Assembly (NCBI GenBank): GCA_910584165.1
Contig: CAJTZU010000005.1
Span: 1-64,000 of the forward strand
Length of the DNA stretch: 64,000 nucleotides
Direction: 5' to 3'
Source: an uncultured Bacilli bacterium
GTDB taxonomy: Bacteria > Bacillota_I > Bacilli_A > RF39 > UBA660
Under the pieces are notes generated by a model. The model ran no database searches, was not told the origin of the DNA, and saw only the letters and a list, made by a program, of their open reading frames with translations. The translations under genes were made by a program, and so were the position numbers. The number at the start of each line of letters is the position of its first letter. The first letter of the stretch is position 1. Below are positions 35,118-43,350 of this stretch, in pieces.

Positions 35118-35195
35118 GACACTTAATCGTATAGATTAAATGTCCCAACCAATTTAGGTAGACATTCAGCTCCTAAAACTGAATGTTTCCTTTTT
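35118..35195 (+). terminator. Double hairpin with alternative pairing; second hairpin is a terminator
   Basis: Hairpin I: GACACTTAATC (35118-35128)/GATTAAATGTC (35134-35144), one mismatch. Hairpin II: ACATTCAG (35162-35169)/CTGAATGT (35179-35186) followed by TTTCCTTTTT. AATGTC of hairpin I can pair with GACATT of hairpin II, and TTTAGG (35153) with CCTAAA (35172). On the minus strand hairpin I also runs into a T-tract. Confidence 0.65.
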
Positions 35196-35261
35196 ATTGT
35201 ATGCACGTTTCCTTGACAAATACATTATAGTAAACATTTTTTTCTTTTCAACTATTACTAA

Positions 35262-35298
35262 ATATGACATACTAGTGTCATATTCTATTTGGTATAGT
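35262..35298 (+). promoter_or_regulatory. Operator palindrome and extended -10 of the DUF3781-GyrI gene
   Basis: ATATGACA (35262-35269)/TGTCATAT (35276-35283) are perfect 8-bp arms around TACTAG. TG (35290-35291), G, TATAGT (35293-35298) follows. Repressor binding would cover the -35 region. Confidence 0.65.
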
Positions 35299-35316
35299 GA
35301 TATTGGTGGTGTTGCT

Positions 35317-36210
35317 GTGGAAAGAAAAATATTACTTCAAAATATGGATAAAATTCATACTACTAAAATGGGTATAGATAGAATAAAAAGAAACTTAAAT
35401 ATCAAAGAAGATGTAGTAGAGTTTTGTAAAAGGATTATAAAAAACTCTTGTACTATATATAAAAAAGGAAAGAATTATTATGTGGAAGGAAATAATATAA
35501 GGATTACAATCAATTCTTATAGTTATACCATTATTACTGCACATTTTACAAAGAAGGGAGAATATATGGCATTTGATTATAAAAAGGAATATAAGGAATT
35601 TTATATGCCTAAAAATAAACCAAGCATTGTAACAATTCCTAAAATGAACTATTTAGCAGTACGTGGCAGTGGAAATCCAAATGATGAGCATGGAGAATAT
35701 AAAGAATCAATTGGATTACTTTATAGTATCGCATTTACAATTAAAATGAGTTATAAAGGAAATTATAAAATAGATGGTTATTTTTCTTATGTAGTTCCAC
35801 CTCTAGAAGGATTCTGGTGGCAGGAACATGTTAAAGGAATGAACTATACTAGAAAAGAAGATTTAAAATTTATCTCTATTATTAGACTACCTGATTTTGT
35901 ATCGAAAGAAGACTTTGATTGGGCTATCAAAGAGGCAACATTAAAGAAAAAACAAGACTTTTCTAAAGTAGAATTTTTAACTTATGAAGAAGGAACCTGT
36001 GTACAAGCTATGCATATAGGAAGTTATGATGATGAGCCAAAAACAGTTCAATTAATGCATGATTATATGAAAGAATTTGGATATGAATTAGATATCACAG
36101 AAGAAAGATATCATCATGAAATCTATTTAAGTGATCCAAGAAGATGTGATGTAAGCAAATTAAAAACAGTAATTAGACATCCTATTAAAAGGGAGAATAA
36201 AAATGAATGA
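35317..36210 (+). CDS. In-frame fusion: DUF3781 domain plus GyrI-like ligand-binding domain
   Basis: 297 residues from GTG 35317, the first start after the predicted transcription start; the frame stays open upstream to 35197 but that runs over the operator. Residues 1-80 match DUF3781 (MDKIHTTKMGIDRIKRNL, VVEFCKRII, ITINSYSYTIITAHF). From about 84 a complete GyrI-like domain follows (KPSIVTIPKMNYLAVRGSGNP, GYFSYVVPPLEGFWW, VQAMHIGSYDDEPKTVQLM, ERYHHEIYLSDPRR). AAGAAGGGAG stands before an internal ATG (35566), so the GyrI part may also be made alone. GyrI-like domains bind drugs or small molecules. Confidence 0.75.
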   Translation: MERKILLQNMDKIHTTKMGIDRIKRNLNIKEDVVEFCKRIIKNSCTIYKKGKNYYVEGNNIRITINSYSYTIITAHFTKKGEYMAFDYKKEYKEFYMPKNKPSIVTIPKMNYLAVRGSGNPNDEHGEYKESIGLLYSIAFTIKMSYKGNYKIDGYFSYVVPPLEGFWWQEHVKGMNYTRKEDLKFISIIRLPDFVSKEDFDWAIKEATLKKKQDFSKVEFLTYEEGTCVQAMHIGSYDDEPKTVQLMHDYMKEFGYELDITEERYHHEIYLSDPRRCDVSKLKTVIRHPIKRENKNE

Positions 36211-36955
36211 ATATATTAATTTAACAAAAGAAAATATTGATGAAGAACATATTTGTTGTGCAATTGGGGATAAAAAACACCAAAATGGTGTAGATAGAAA
36301 AAAAGAGTGGATAAAAAGTAAATTGAGTGATGGCCATGTATTTAGGAAACTAAATGCTAGAGGAAAAGTGTTTATTGAATATGAACCAATTGAAACTGCT
36401 TGGGTTCCAATAAATGGAAAAAACTATGAATATATTTACTGTTTATGGGTGGCAGGAAGTTTTAAAGGAAAAGGCATTGCAAAAGAATTATTAGAATATG
36501 CAATCAATGACTCTAAAGAAAAAGGAATGAATGGAATATGCACTTTATCTTCTAAAAAGAAGAAACCTTTTATAGGAGATAAAAAATTTTATGAACATTA
36601 TGGATTTCAAGTAGTAGATGAAGTAGGTGATTATGAGTTATTAGCGCTCTCTTTCAATAATTCTGAATTTCCTAGGTTTAATGAGAGTGCAAGACTTATG
36701 CAAATTAGTAATAAAGACTTTACTATCTATTATACTAATGAGTGTCCTTATGTAGAATATGAAGTAAAAGAACTTACTGAATATGCTAAAGATAAGAACA
36801 TTAAAATCCATTTTGTAAAAATAGATACGTTAGAAGAGGCGAAGAATGCCCCTTGCATTTTCCAGAATTGGGCGAATTTCTATCAGGGTAGATTTATATC
36901 TAATACGATACTAAATGCCAATTCCTTTGAAAAATTAATAAGTGAAATAAAATGA
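36203..36955 (+). CDS. YoaP-type GNAT acetyltransferase
   Basis: 250 residues; AAAGGGAG precedes the ATG, which overlaps the previous gene by 8 nt. N-terminal GNAT domain (YIYCLWVAGSFKGKGIAKELLEYA) and a C-terminal thioredoxin-like YoaP domain starting YYTNECPYVEYEVKELTEYA and ending with a single-Cys APCIFQNW. The partner of this layout is unknown. Co-transcribed with the GyrI-like and radical SAM genes. Confidence 0.8.
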   Translation: MNEYINLTKENIDEEHICCAIGDKKHQNGVDRKKEWIKSKLSDGHVFRKLNARGKVFIEYEPIETAWVPINGKNYEYIYCLWVAGSFKGKGIAKELLEYAINDSKEKGMNGICTLSSKKKKPFIGDKKFYEHYGFQVVDEVGDYELLALSFNNSEFPRFNESARLMQISNKDFTIYYTNECPYVEYEVKELTEYAKDKNIKIHFVKIDTLEEAKNAPCIFQNWANFYQGRFISNTILNANSFEKLISEIK

Positions 36956-37839
36956 AATTCGTAAAAACAAAAACTATTCTTACAAAAGTAAAGTATGGAA
37001 ATAGCTGGTTTGGTATTGATTATAATATGAACTTATATAGGGGTTGTATGCATGGCTGTATCTATTGTGATAGTAGAAGTAATTGCTATCATATTGAGAA
37101 TTTTGATATTGTAAGAGGAAAAGAAAATGCTCTTTCTATTTTAGAACAAGAACTTTCTAAGAAGAAAGAAAAAGGTGTTATTGGAATAGGTGCTATGTCA
37201 GATACTTATAATCCTAATGAGTTAAAGTATGAAGAAACAAGAAAGGCTTTAAAGCTAATTTTGAAATATGGCTTTGGAGTATCAATTGATACCAAAAGTG
37301 ATTTAATCATGCGTGATATAGATTTATTAAAAGAAATAAATGCAAAGAATAATGTCATTATAAAATTTACGATTACAACACCATATGATAAACAATCTAA
37401 AATGATAGAGCCTCATGTATGTGTATCTTCTAAAAGGTTAGCGGCAATAAAGACACTATCTCAAAATGGAATCTTTGTTGGAATCTTAATGAATCCAGTT
37501 TTACCTTTTATTACTGATAAGGAAGAAGATATAAAGGAATTAGTTCGACTTGCTTATGAAAATGGCGCTAAATTCATTTACACGTATATGGGAATGACCT
37601 TAAGAGAAAATCAGCGTGAATACTATTTTGATAAGTTAGAAGAGCACTATCTAGGTTTAAAAGAAAAGTATATAAAGTATTATGGGAATAGGTATAATTG
37701 TACTGTTCCTAATTCTAAACGATTATATAAAATATTTACAGAAGAATGCGATAAGTATGGAATTCTTTATAATATGAAGGATATTATTGCAGCCTATAAG
37801 AAAGAAATAAAAAAAAGTGAACAGATAACATTATTTTAG
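36952..37839 (+). CDS. Radical SAM protein, spore photoproduct lyase-like family
   Basis: 295 residues; start overlaps the preceding stop (ATGA). Cluster motif NLYRGCMHGCIYCDSRS (CxxxCxxC), then GIGAMSDTYNPNELKYEETRKAL and LMNPVLPFITDKEEDI, as in the SPL/Rv2578c-like family. A [4Fe-4S]/SAM enzyme; real spore photoproduct lyases have extra conserved Cys that are not evident here, so DNA repair is only one option. Confidence 0.8.
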   Translation: MKFVKTKTILTKVKYGNSWFGIDYNMNLYRGCMHGCIYCDSRSNCYHIENFDIVRGKENALSILEQELSKKKEKGVIGIGAMSDTYNPNELKYEETRKALKLILKYGFGVSIDTKSDLIMRDIDLLKEINAKNNVIIKFTITTPYDKQSKMIEPHVCVSSKRLAAIKTLSQNGIFVGILMNPVLPFITDKEEDIKELVRLAYENGAKFIYTYMGMTLRENQREYYFDKLEEHYLGLKEKYIKYYGNRYNCTVPNSKRLYKIFTEECDKYGILYNMKDIIAAYKKEIKKSEQITLF

Positions 37840-37890
37840 GATATACGAATAGAAATATCTTGACTGTATATTCTTTTTTTATGTTATAAT
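37839..37890 (+). terminator. Weak terminator fused to an extended -10
   Basis: GGATATAC (37839-37846) with GTATATTC (37866-37873), long loop, T-run to 37880, TG (37882-37883), T, TATAAT (37885-37890). TTGACT (37860-37865) may act as -35 with a 19-nt spacer. Confidence 0.6.
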
Positions 37891-37914
37891 GATACTGTAA
37901 GAAAGGATGGTAGT

Positions 37915-38277
37915 ATGAAATTTTATAGATGTCCAGTATGTGGAAATATTATTACTGTAATAGAAGGAAATGAGAAAGTAGTTAGATGTTGTGGAAAAGA
38001 ATTAGAAGAACTAGTTCCTAATACACAGGAAGCTGCTACTGAGAAGCATATTCCTGTTTGTAAAAGAGAAGGAGATTTGGTAGAAGTAACAGTGGGAGAA
38101 GTAGAGCATCCTATGCAAGAGGAACATTATATAATGTTTATTGCACAAGTTGCAGAAAATGAATCTACGATTGTTAAGTTGAACCCAGGAGATAAACCAG
38201 CTGCTACATTTACTTATAAAGAAAATGCTAAAATTTATGCTTATTGTAATCTACATGGATTATGGATTAGCAAATAG
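37915..38277 (+). CDS. dfx: Desulfoferrodoxin (superoxide reductase)
   Basis: 120 residues. N-terminal desulforedoxin-type Fe site YRCPVCG...VRCCGKE (CxxC plus CC) and a superoxide reductase domain with the Fe ligands EKHIPV, VEHPMQEEHYI and YCNLHGLW (four His, one Cys; the Glu-Lys pair is the catalytic lid). It reduces superoxide to peroxide without making oxygen, typical of anaerobes. Own promoter; followed 11 nt later by an SDR gene. Confidence 0.92.
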   Translation: MKFYRCPVCGNIITVIEGNEKVVRCCGKELEELVPNTQEAATEKHIPVCKREGDLVEVTVGEVEHPMQEEHYIMFIAQVAENESTIVKLNPGDKPAATFTYKENAKIYAYCNLHGLWISK

Positions 38278-38288
38278 AAAGGAATGTT

Positions 38289-39086
38289 ATGAGAAAATTA
38301 GAAAATAAGGTAGCTATCATTACTGGTGGCGCTATGGGTAATGGATTAGGAATTGCCAAAGTATTTTTAAAGTATGGGGCTAGTATTGTTATTTTAGATT
38401 ATGCTAAAGAGTTAGAAAGTACAGTAGCTAATTTAAAAACAGAATACCCAGAATCTAAAATATTAGGATACCAAGTAGATATTCGTGATGTTGAGAAAGT
38501 GAAGGAAGCTGTTGATAGCGCAGCGAATACATTAGGTCATATTGATATACTAGTCAATAATGCTGGTGTAGCTCGTCTAGAAACGTTTGAAAATATGTCA
38601 GATGAATTAAGAGATTTTCATTTTGATATTAATATCAAAGGAACATGGAATGTTACAAAAGCAGTTGTTCCTTATTTAAAGAAAAATGAATCTTCTAGTA
38701 TTGTAAATCTATCTAGTGTAACAGGACCAATGGTTGCAGATAGTGGAGAAGTCGCTTATGCGACAACCAAAGCAGCACTTATGGGATTTTCAAAAGCATT
38801 AGCAGTAGAATTAGTAGAAAATAATATTCGTTCTAACGCTATTTTACCAGGTTATATTTTAACACCTATGGTAGAAGGAATTGGAAAAGAATCTAATCCA
38901 GAAGATCCAGAGTCAGTTATTCGTGGAATAGCAGCAGGTATTCCTATGAAAAGATTAGGAACGATTGAAGAGTTAGGAGAATTAGCAGCTTTCCTAGCAA
39001 GTAATGAGTCTTCTTATATTACAGGTCATGAATTTGTAATTGATGGTGGAAGTACATTACCAGAGACAATGTCTGTTGGGGTTTAA
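38289..39086 (+). CDS. Short-chain dehydrogenase/reductase (UcpA-like)
   Basis: 265 residues. NAD(P) motif TGGAMGNGLG, NNAGVA, catalytic Ser (LSSVTG), YATTK (Tyr-x3-Lys) and terminal ITGHEFVIDGG. Asp at the end of strand 2 (ILDYAK) suggests NAD(H). Substrate unknown; UcpA-like SDRs lack a firm assignment. Confidence 0.85.
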   Translation: MRKLENKVAIITGGAMGNGLGIAKVFLKYGASIVILDYAKELESTVANLKTEYPESKILGYQVDIRDVEKVKEAVDSAANTLGHIDILVNNAGVARLETFENMSDELRDFHFDINIKGTWNVTKAVVPYLKKNESSSIVNLSSVTGPMVADSGEVAYATTKAALMGFSKALAVELVENNIRSNAILPGYILTPMVEGIGKESNPEDPESVIRGIAAGIPMKRLGTIEELGELAAFLASNESSYITGHEFVIDGGSTLPETMSVGV

Positions 39087-39124
39087 AAAATATTATAGAG
39101 ATAGTTTATATTAAAGAGTGAAGA

Positions 39125-39161
39125 AGAAAATATAAAGTATTTTCTTTTTTTATGATATAAT
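39125..39161 (+). terminator. Terminator fused to extended -10 of adhE
   Basis: AGAAAATA (39125-39132)/TATTTTCT (39138-39145), T-run to 39151, TG (39153-39154), A, TATAAT (39156-39161). Confidence 0.8.
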
Positions 39162-39198
39162 GTTTATGGTAAGTAACAATATACGGAGGATGATGAAG

Positions 39199-41802
39199 AT
39201 GAATTACAGTATTGTTGAGACAGTAGAAGATTTAGAAAAATTAATTGATAAAGTAAAAAAAGCACAGTTAGAATTTGCTACTTATTCACAGGAGAAAGTA
39301 GATAAAATCTTTGCATCAGCAGCTATTGCTGCTAATAAGATGAGAATACCACTTGCTAAAATGGCAGTAGAAGAAACTGGTATGGGAGTAGTGGAAGATA
39401 AAATTATTAAAAACCACTATGCTGCAGAATATATCTATAATAAATATAAAGATACTAAAACATGTGGGGTAATTGAGGAAGATACCGTTTATGGAATACG
39501 TAAGGTAGCAGAACCAATTGGTTTAATTGCAGCCGTTATTCCAACAACGAATCCAACTTCAACGACAATTTTTAAAACATTGATTTCATTGAAAACGAGA
39601 AATGGGATTATTATTAGTCCACATCCAAGGGCAAAGAAATCAACGATAGAAGCCGCCAAAATTGTTTTAGAAGCTGCTGTTAAAGCAGGAGCGCCAGAGG
39701 GGCTTATTGGATGGATTGATGTGCCATCTTTAGAGCTTACTAATACATTAATGCAGATGTCAGATACTATTTTAGCAACTGGTGGTTCTGGAATGGTAAA
39801 GTCTGCTTATTCTAGCGGAAGACCAGCACTTGGTGTAGGAGCAGGAAATACTCCAGCTATTATTGACTCATCAGCCGATATTTTACTAGCAGTAAATTCT
39901 ATTATTCATTCTAAAACATTTGATAATGGAATGATTTGTGCATCTGAACAATCTGTTATTGTAATGGATGATATCTACGAGGAAGTAAAAGAAGAGTTTA
40001 AGAAAAGAGGATGTTATTTCTTAAATCCTGAAGAAACTGAAAAAGTTAGGAAAACGATTATCATTAACGGTGGATTAAACGCTAAAATTGTTGGTCAAAA
40101 AGCTCATACCATTGCAGAGTTAGCGGGTATTACCGTTCCTAAACTTACTAAAATATTAATTGGTGAAGTAAGTAGTGTGGAATTAAGTGAAGAGTTTGCT
40201 CATGAAAAGTTATCTCCAGTACTTGCAATGTATAAGGCCTCTACTTTTGAGGAAGCTATCAAAAAGGCATCTCATTTAATTGAGGATGGTGGTTTAGGTC
40301 ATACTTCCTCTATTTATATTGATGAGAGAAATGAAACAGAAAAATTAGAGAAGTTTTATAGTAGTATGAAAACATGTAGAGTGCTAGTTAATACACCATC
40401 TTCTCAAGGTGGAATAGGAGACTTATATAATTTCAAACTAACGCCTTCCTTAACACTTGGATGTGGTTCTTGGGGTGGTAACTCTATTTCTGAAAATGTT
40501 GGAGTAAGACATTTATTAAATATTAAAACAGTAGCTGAGAGGAGAGAGAATATGCTTTGGTTTAGAGCACCTGAAAAGGTATATATAAAAAGAGGTTGCT
40601 TGCCTGTTGCGCTAGAAGAATTGAAAGATGTAATGGGTAAGAAGAAGGCATTTATAGTGACAGATACTTTTCTATTTGAAAATGGGTATACAAAGGTAGT
40701 AACGGATAAATTAGAAGAAATGGGAATTATGCATACCACATTTTCTAGTGTAGAACCAGATCCAACTTTAGCATGTGCAAAAGAGGGAACTAGGGCGATG
40801 GAAGCATTTAAGCCAGATTGTATTATTGCGATTGGTGGTGGGTCTGCTATGGATGCTGCTAAAATTATGTGGGTGATGTATGAGCATCCAGAAGTAGATT
40901 TCATGGATATGGCAATGCGTTTTATGGATATTAGAAAAAGAGTTTATACATTCCCTAAAATGGGGGAAAAAGCTTACTTCATTGCTATTCCAACTTCTAG
41001 TGGAACAGGCTCTGAAGTAACTCCTTTTGCTGTTATTACAGATGAAGAAACAGGTACGAAATATCCTTTAGCAGATTATGAATTAATGCCTAAAATGGCT
41101 ATTATTGATGCGAATATGATGGATAATGCACCAAAAGGGTTAACATCAGCATCAGGAATAGATGCTGTAACTCATGACTTAGAAGCACTTGCTTCTATGA
41201 TGGCTACTGAGTATACAGATGCTTTGGCAATCGAGAGTTTAAAAAATATTTTTACTTATTTGCCACGTGCTTATGAATTAGGGGCAGAAGATAAGGAAGC
41301 AAGAGAAAAAATGGCTAATGCTGCTACTATGGCAGGTATGGCATTTGCCAATGCTTTCTTAGGGGTATGTCATTCTATGGCACATAAGTTAGGTGCTTTT
41401 CATCATTTACCACATGGTGTTGCGAATGCCTTAATGATTAGTATTGTTCTCCGTTATAATAGTGCAGAAACTCCAGAGAAGATGGGAACATTCCCACAAT
41501 ATGATCATCCATGCACATTAGAAAAATATGCAATGGTTGCTCGTTCTCTTGGTTTTGGTGGTGCTACAGACGAAGAGAGTTTAGAAAATTTAATTCGTGA
41601 AATAGAAACTTTAAAAGAACGTGTTGGTATTAAGAAAACGATTAGAGATTATGGTATAGAAGAAAGTGCTTTCTTAGAAACATTAGATGAAATGGTAGAG
41701 CAAGCATTTGATGACCAATGTACTGGTGCTAATCCTAGATTACCACTCATGAGTGAAATTAAAGATATGTATATGGAAGCTTATTATGGGAGGGTAAATT
41801 AA
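39199..41802 (+). CDS. adhE: Bifunctional acetaldehyde-CoA/alcohol dehydrogenase
   Basis: 867 residues from ATG 39199 (CGGAGGATGATGAAG); earlier ATGs at 39190 and 39193 overlap or abut the ribosome site. N-terminal aldehyde dehydrogenase (PTTNPTST, active Cys in FDNGMICASEQS) and C-terminal iron-dependent alcohol dehydrogenase (GGGSAMDAAKIMW, TSSGTGSEVT, metal ligands in HSMAHKLGAFHHLPHG). It turns acetyl-CoA into ethanol via acetaldehyde, regenerating two NAD+ during fermentation. Full family length. The stop codon overlaps the next start. Confidence 0.95.
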   Translation: MNYSIVETVEDLEKLIDKVKKAQLEFATYSQEKVDKIFASAAIAANKMRIPLAKMAVEETGMGVVEDKIIKNHYAAEYIYNKYKDTKTCGVIEEDTVYGIRKVAEPIGLIAAVIPTTNPTSTTIFKTLISLKTRNGIIISPHPRAKKSTIEAAKIVLEAAVKAGAPEGLIGWIDVPSLELTNTLMQMSDTILATGGSGMVKSAYSSGRPALGVGAGNTPAIIDSSADILLAVNSIIHSKTFDNGMICASEQSVIVMDDIYEEVKEEFKKRGCYFLNPEETEKVRKTIIINGGLNAKIVGQKAHTIAELAGITVPKLTKILIGEVSSVELSEEFAHEKLSPVLAMYKASTFEEAIKKASHLIEDGGLGHTSSIYIDERNETEKLEKFYSSMKTCRVLVNTPSSQGGIGDLYNFKLTPSLTLGCGSWGGNSISENVGVRHLLNIKTVAERRENMLWFRAPEKVYIKRGCLPVALEELKDVMGKKKAFIVTDTFLFENGYTKVVTDKLEEMGIMHTTFSSVEPDPTLACAKEGTRAMEAFKPDCIIAIGGGSAMDAAKIMWVMYEHPEVDFMDMAMRFMDIRKRVYTFPKMGEKAYFIAIPTSSGTGSEVTPFAVITDEETGTKYPLADYELMPKMAIIDANMMDNAPKGLTSASGIDAVTHDLEALASMMATEYTDALAIESLKNIFTYLPRAYELGAEDKEAREKMANAATMAGMAFANAFLGVCHSMAHKLGAFHHLPHGVANALMISIVLRYNSAETPEKMGTFPQYDHPCTLEKYAMVARSLGFGGATDEESLENLIREIETLKERVGIKKTIRDYGIEESAFLETLDEMVEQAFDDQCTGANPRLPLMSEIKDMYMEAYYGRVN

Positions 41803-42542
41803 TGGAAGTATTAGTAGAAAGAGAAACGAAAACAGTTTATAAAGAAGATGGAAAAACAGTTAAACTATTTGTAGAAGATTATTCTAAAGCAGCTATTTTA
41901 AATGAAGCTTTAAATCAAGCAAGAGTAGAAGAAGGAACTGATTTGAAAGTCCCTCATCTATTAGAAGTAGGATTAGTGAATAATAGATGGGCACTCATTT
42001 CTGAGCATATAGAAGGGACTCCTTTAGATAAACTAATGATGATGCATCCAGAAAAGGAAGAGGAATATTTAAATTTATTTGTTGATATTCAGTTAAGCAT
42101 TTTATCAAAAAGTGTTCCTCTTTTAAATCGCATGAAAGAAAAGTATAGAAGAAAAATTAATGCAACAAATCTTCCCGATAATACAAAGTATGAATTATTA
42201 CAAAGACTAGAAGGTATGAAAAAACATACAAAACTTTGCCATGGAGACTATAATCCTAGCAATATTATTATCAAAGAGGATGGTACTCCTTATATTATCG
42301 ATTGGGCCCATGTAACTGTTGGAAATGCATCAGGAGATGCTGCTAAAACATTTTTATTATTTGCCATGAATGGAGAGGAAAATTTAGGAAATAAATACTT
42401 AGCTTTATTTTCAGAAAAAAGTGGTATTCCAATGTCTAACATTCAGCAGTGGATTCCAATTGTAGCAGCTGTTCAAAAAAATGAAACAAAAGAAAATCAA
42501 GAAATCTTAAATCGTTGGATTGATGTTGTAGATTATAACTAA
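41802..42542 (+). CDS. APH-fold phosphotransferase coupled to adhE
   Basis: 246 residues; its ATG overlaps the adhE stop (TAATG), with GGGAGGG upstream, so translation is coupled. Kinase motifs: LCHGDYNPSNIII (catalytic loop HGDxxxxN) and IIDWAHVTVGNASGD (metal-binding DxD-like). The N-lobe is short. Family members phosphorylate aminoglycosides, choline, sugars or proteins. Coupling to adhE argues for a metabolic role rather than resistance, but that is inference. Confidence 0.75.
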   Translation: MEVLVERETKTVYKEDGKTVKLFVEDYSKAAILNEALNQARVEEGTDLKVPHLLEVGLVNNRWALISEHIEGTPLDKLMMMHPEKEEEYLNLFVDIQLSILSKSVPLLNRMKEKYRRKINATNLPDNTKYELLQRLEGMKKHTKLCHGDYNPSNIIIKEDGTPYIIDWAHVTVGNASGDAAKTFLLFAMNGEENLGNKYLALFSEKSGIPMSNIQQWIPIVAAVQKNETKENQEILNRWIDVVDYN

Positions 42543-42552
42543 TGGAGTAAAT

Positions 42553-43227
42553 ATGAAAGAAGAAAAGAAAAAATATTATGTATTTGAAATGAATTTAAAG
42601 TGGTTAAATATCTTTTCTATTATTCTATTACTTTTTTTCTTCCTAATAGCAATCGCCTTTGATGTGAAAATAAACTTTACTGGTAGTTCTTGGATTATTA
42701 CCTTAATATTATTTATTCCTTATTTAATTTTACATGAACTTCTCCATGGCTTTTCCTATGTACTACACGGTGCAAAACTAAAAAATATTACTTTTGGAGC
42801 TCATTTAGAAAAAGGAATTCTTTGTTGCTTATGTAAGCAGAATGTGAGTAAAAAGAATATTTTAATTTCATTAGTGTATCCATTTTTCTGGATAGGAATT
42901 GTTACCTATATAATTGGAATTATTTTGAATAATAGTGTTTTAACATTACTTTCTATTATAAATCTTTCAGGCTGCTCAGGAGATTTAATGATGTTCTTTT
43001 CATTTTTAAAACTAAAAGACTTTGAATATTCAGAGTATGATAATCCTACTTCTTTTGGCCTTTATTCGGAAAATGATTTAAGTCAAGAAAGGTTATTTGG
43101 TCTTAATTATATAGGAACTAAAGAAGAATTAGAAAAGAATGATTTCAAAAAGATAACCATTAGTAAAACTAGTATCCTATTTCTTTTTCTATTTTTGTTT
43201 ATTATTCTATTTTATTTAGTGAAGTAA
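42553..43227 (+). CDS. DUF3267 putative membrane zinc metallopeptidase
   Basis: 224 residues, four to five membrane helices. HELLHGF (HExxH) lies in the second helix, followed by the GAKLKNITFGAHLEKG loop and SLVYPFFWIG, as in DUF3267. Probably an intramembrane-type zinc protease; substrate unknown. Follows the APH-like gene by 10 nt. Confidence 0.75.
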   Translation: MKEEKKKYYVFEMNLKWLNIFSIILLLFFFLIAIAFDVKINFTGSSWIITLILFIPYLILHELLHGFSYVLHGAKLKNITFGAHLEKGILCCLCKQNVSKKNILISLVYPFFWIGIVTYIIGIILNNSVLTLLSIINLSGCSGDLMMFFSFLKLKDFEYSEYDNPTSFGLYSENDLSQERLFGLNYIGTKEELEKNDFKKITISKTSILFLFLFLFIILFYLVK

Positions 43228-43251
43228 AACAGATCTTTTGATTTGTTTTTT
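43228..43251 (+). terminator. Rho-independent terminator
   Basis: AACAGATC (43228-43235)/GATTTGTT (43240-43247), loop TTTT, T-run to 43251. Confidence 0.75.
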
Positions 43252-43273
43252 CTTGTAAAGAGTAGATGACATT

Positions 43274-43302
43274 TTGAAAATGCAACTGAAAGTTGGTAGA
43301 AT
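43274..43302 (+). promoter_or_regulatory. Promoter with palindrome in its spacer
   Basis: TTGAAA (43274-43279), 17 nt, TAGAAT (43297-43302). The spacer contains CAACT-GAA-AGTTG (43283-43295), an ideal repressor site for the HTH protein encoded downstream. Confidence 0.65.
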
Positions 43303-43350
43303 TTTGCCTATCTAAAACGTAGAATGATTTTGTAAGGAGGGAGTAGTCTA

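Noticed and set aside
35197..35316. Open frame upstream of DUF3781 as coding
   Set aside because: It covers the terminator tail, the operator dyad and the extended -10; composition is promoter-like.
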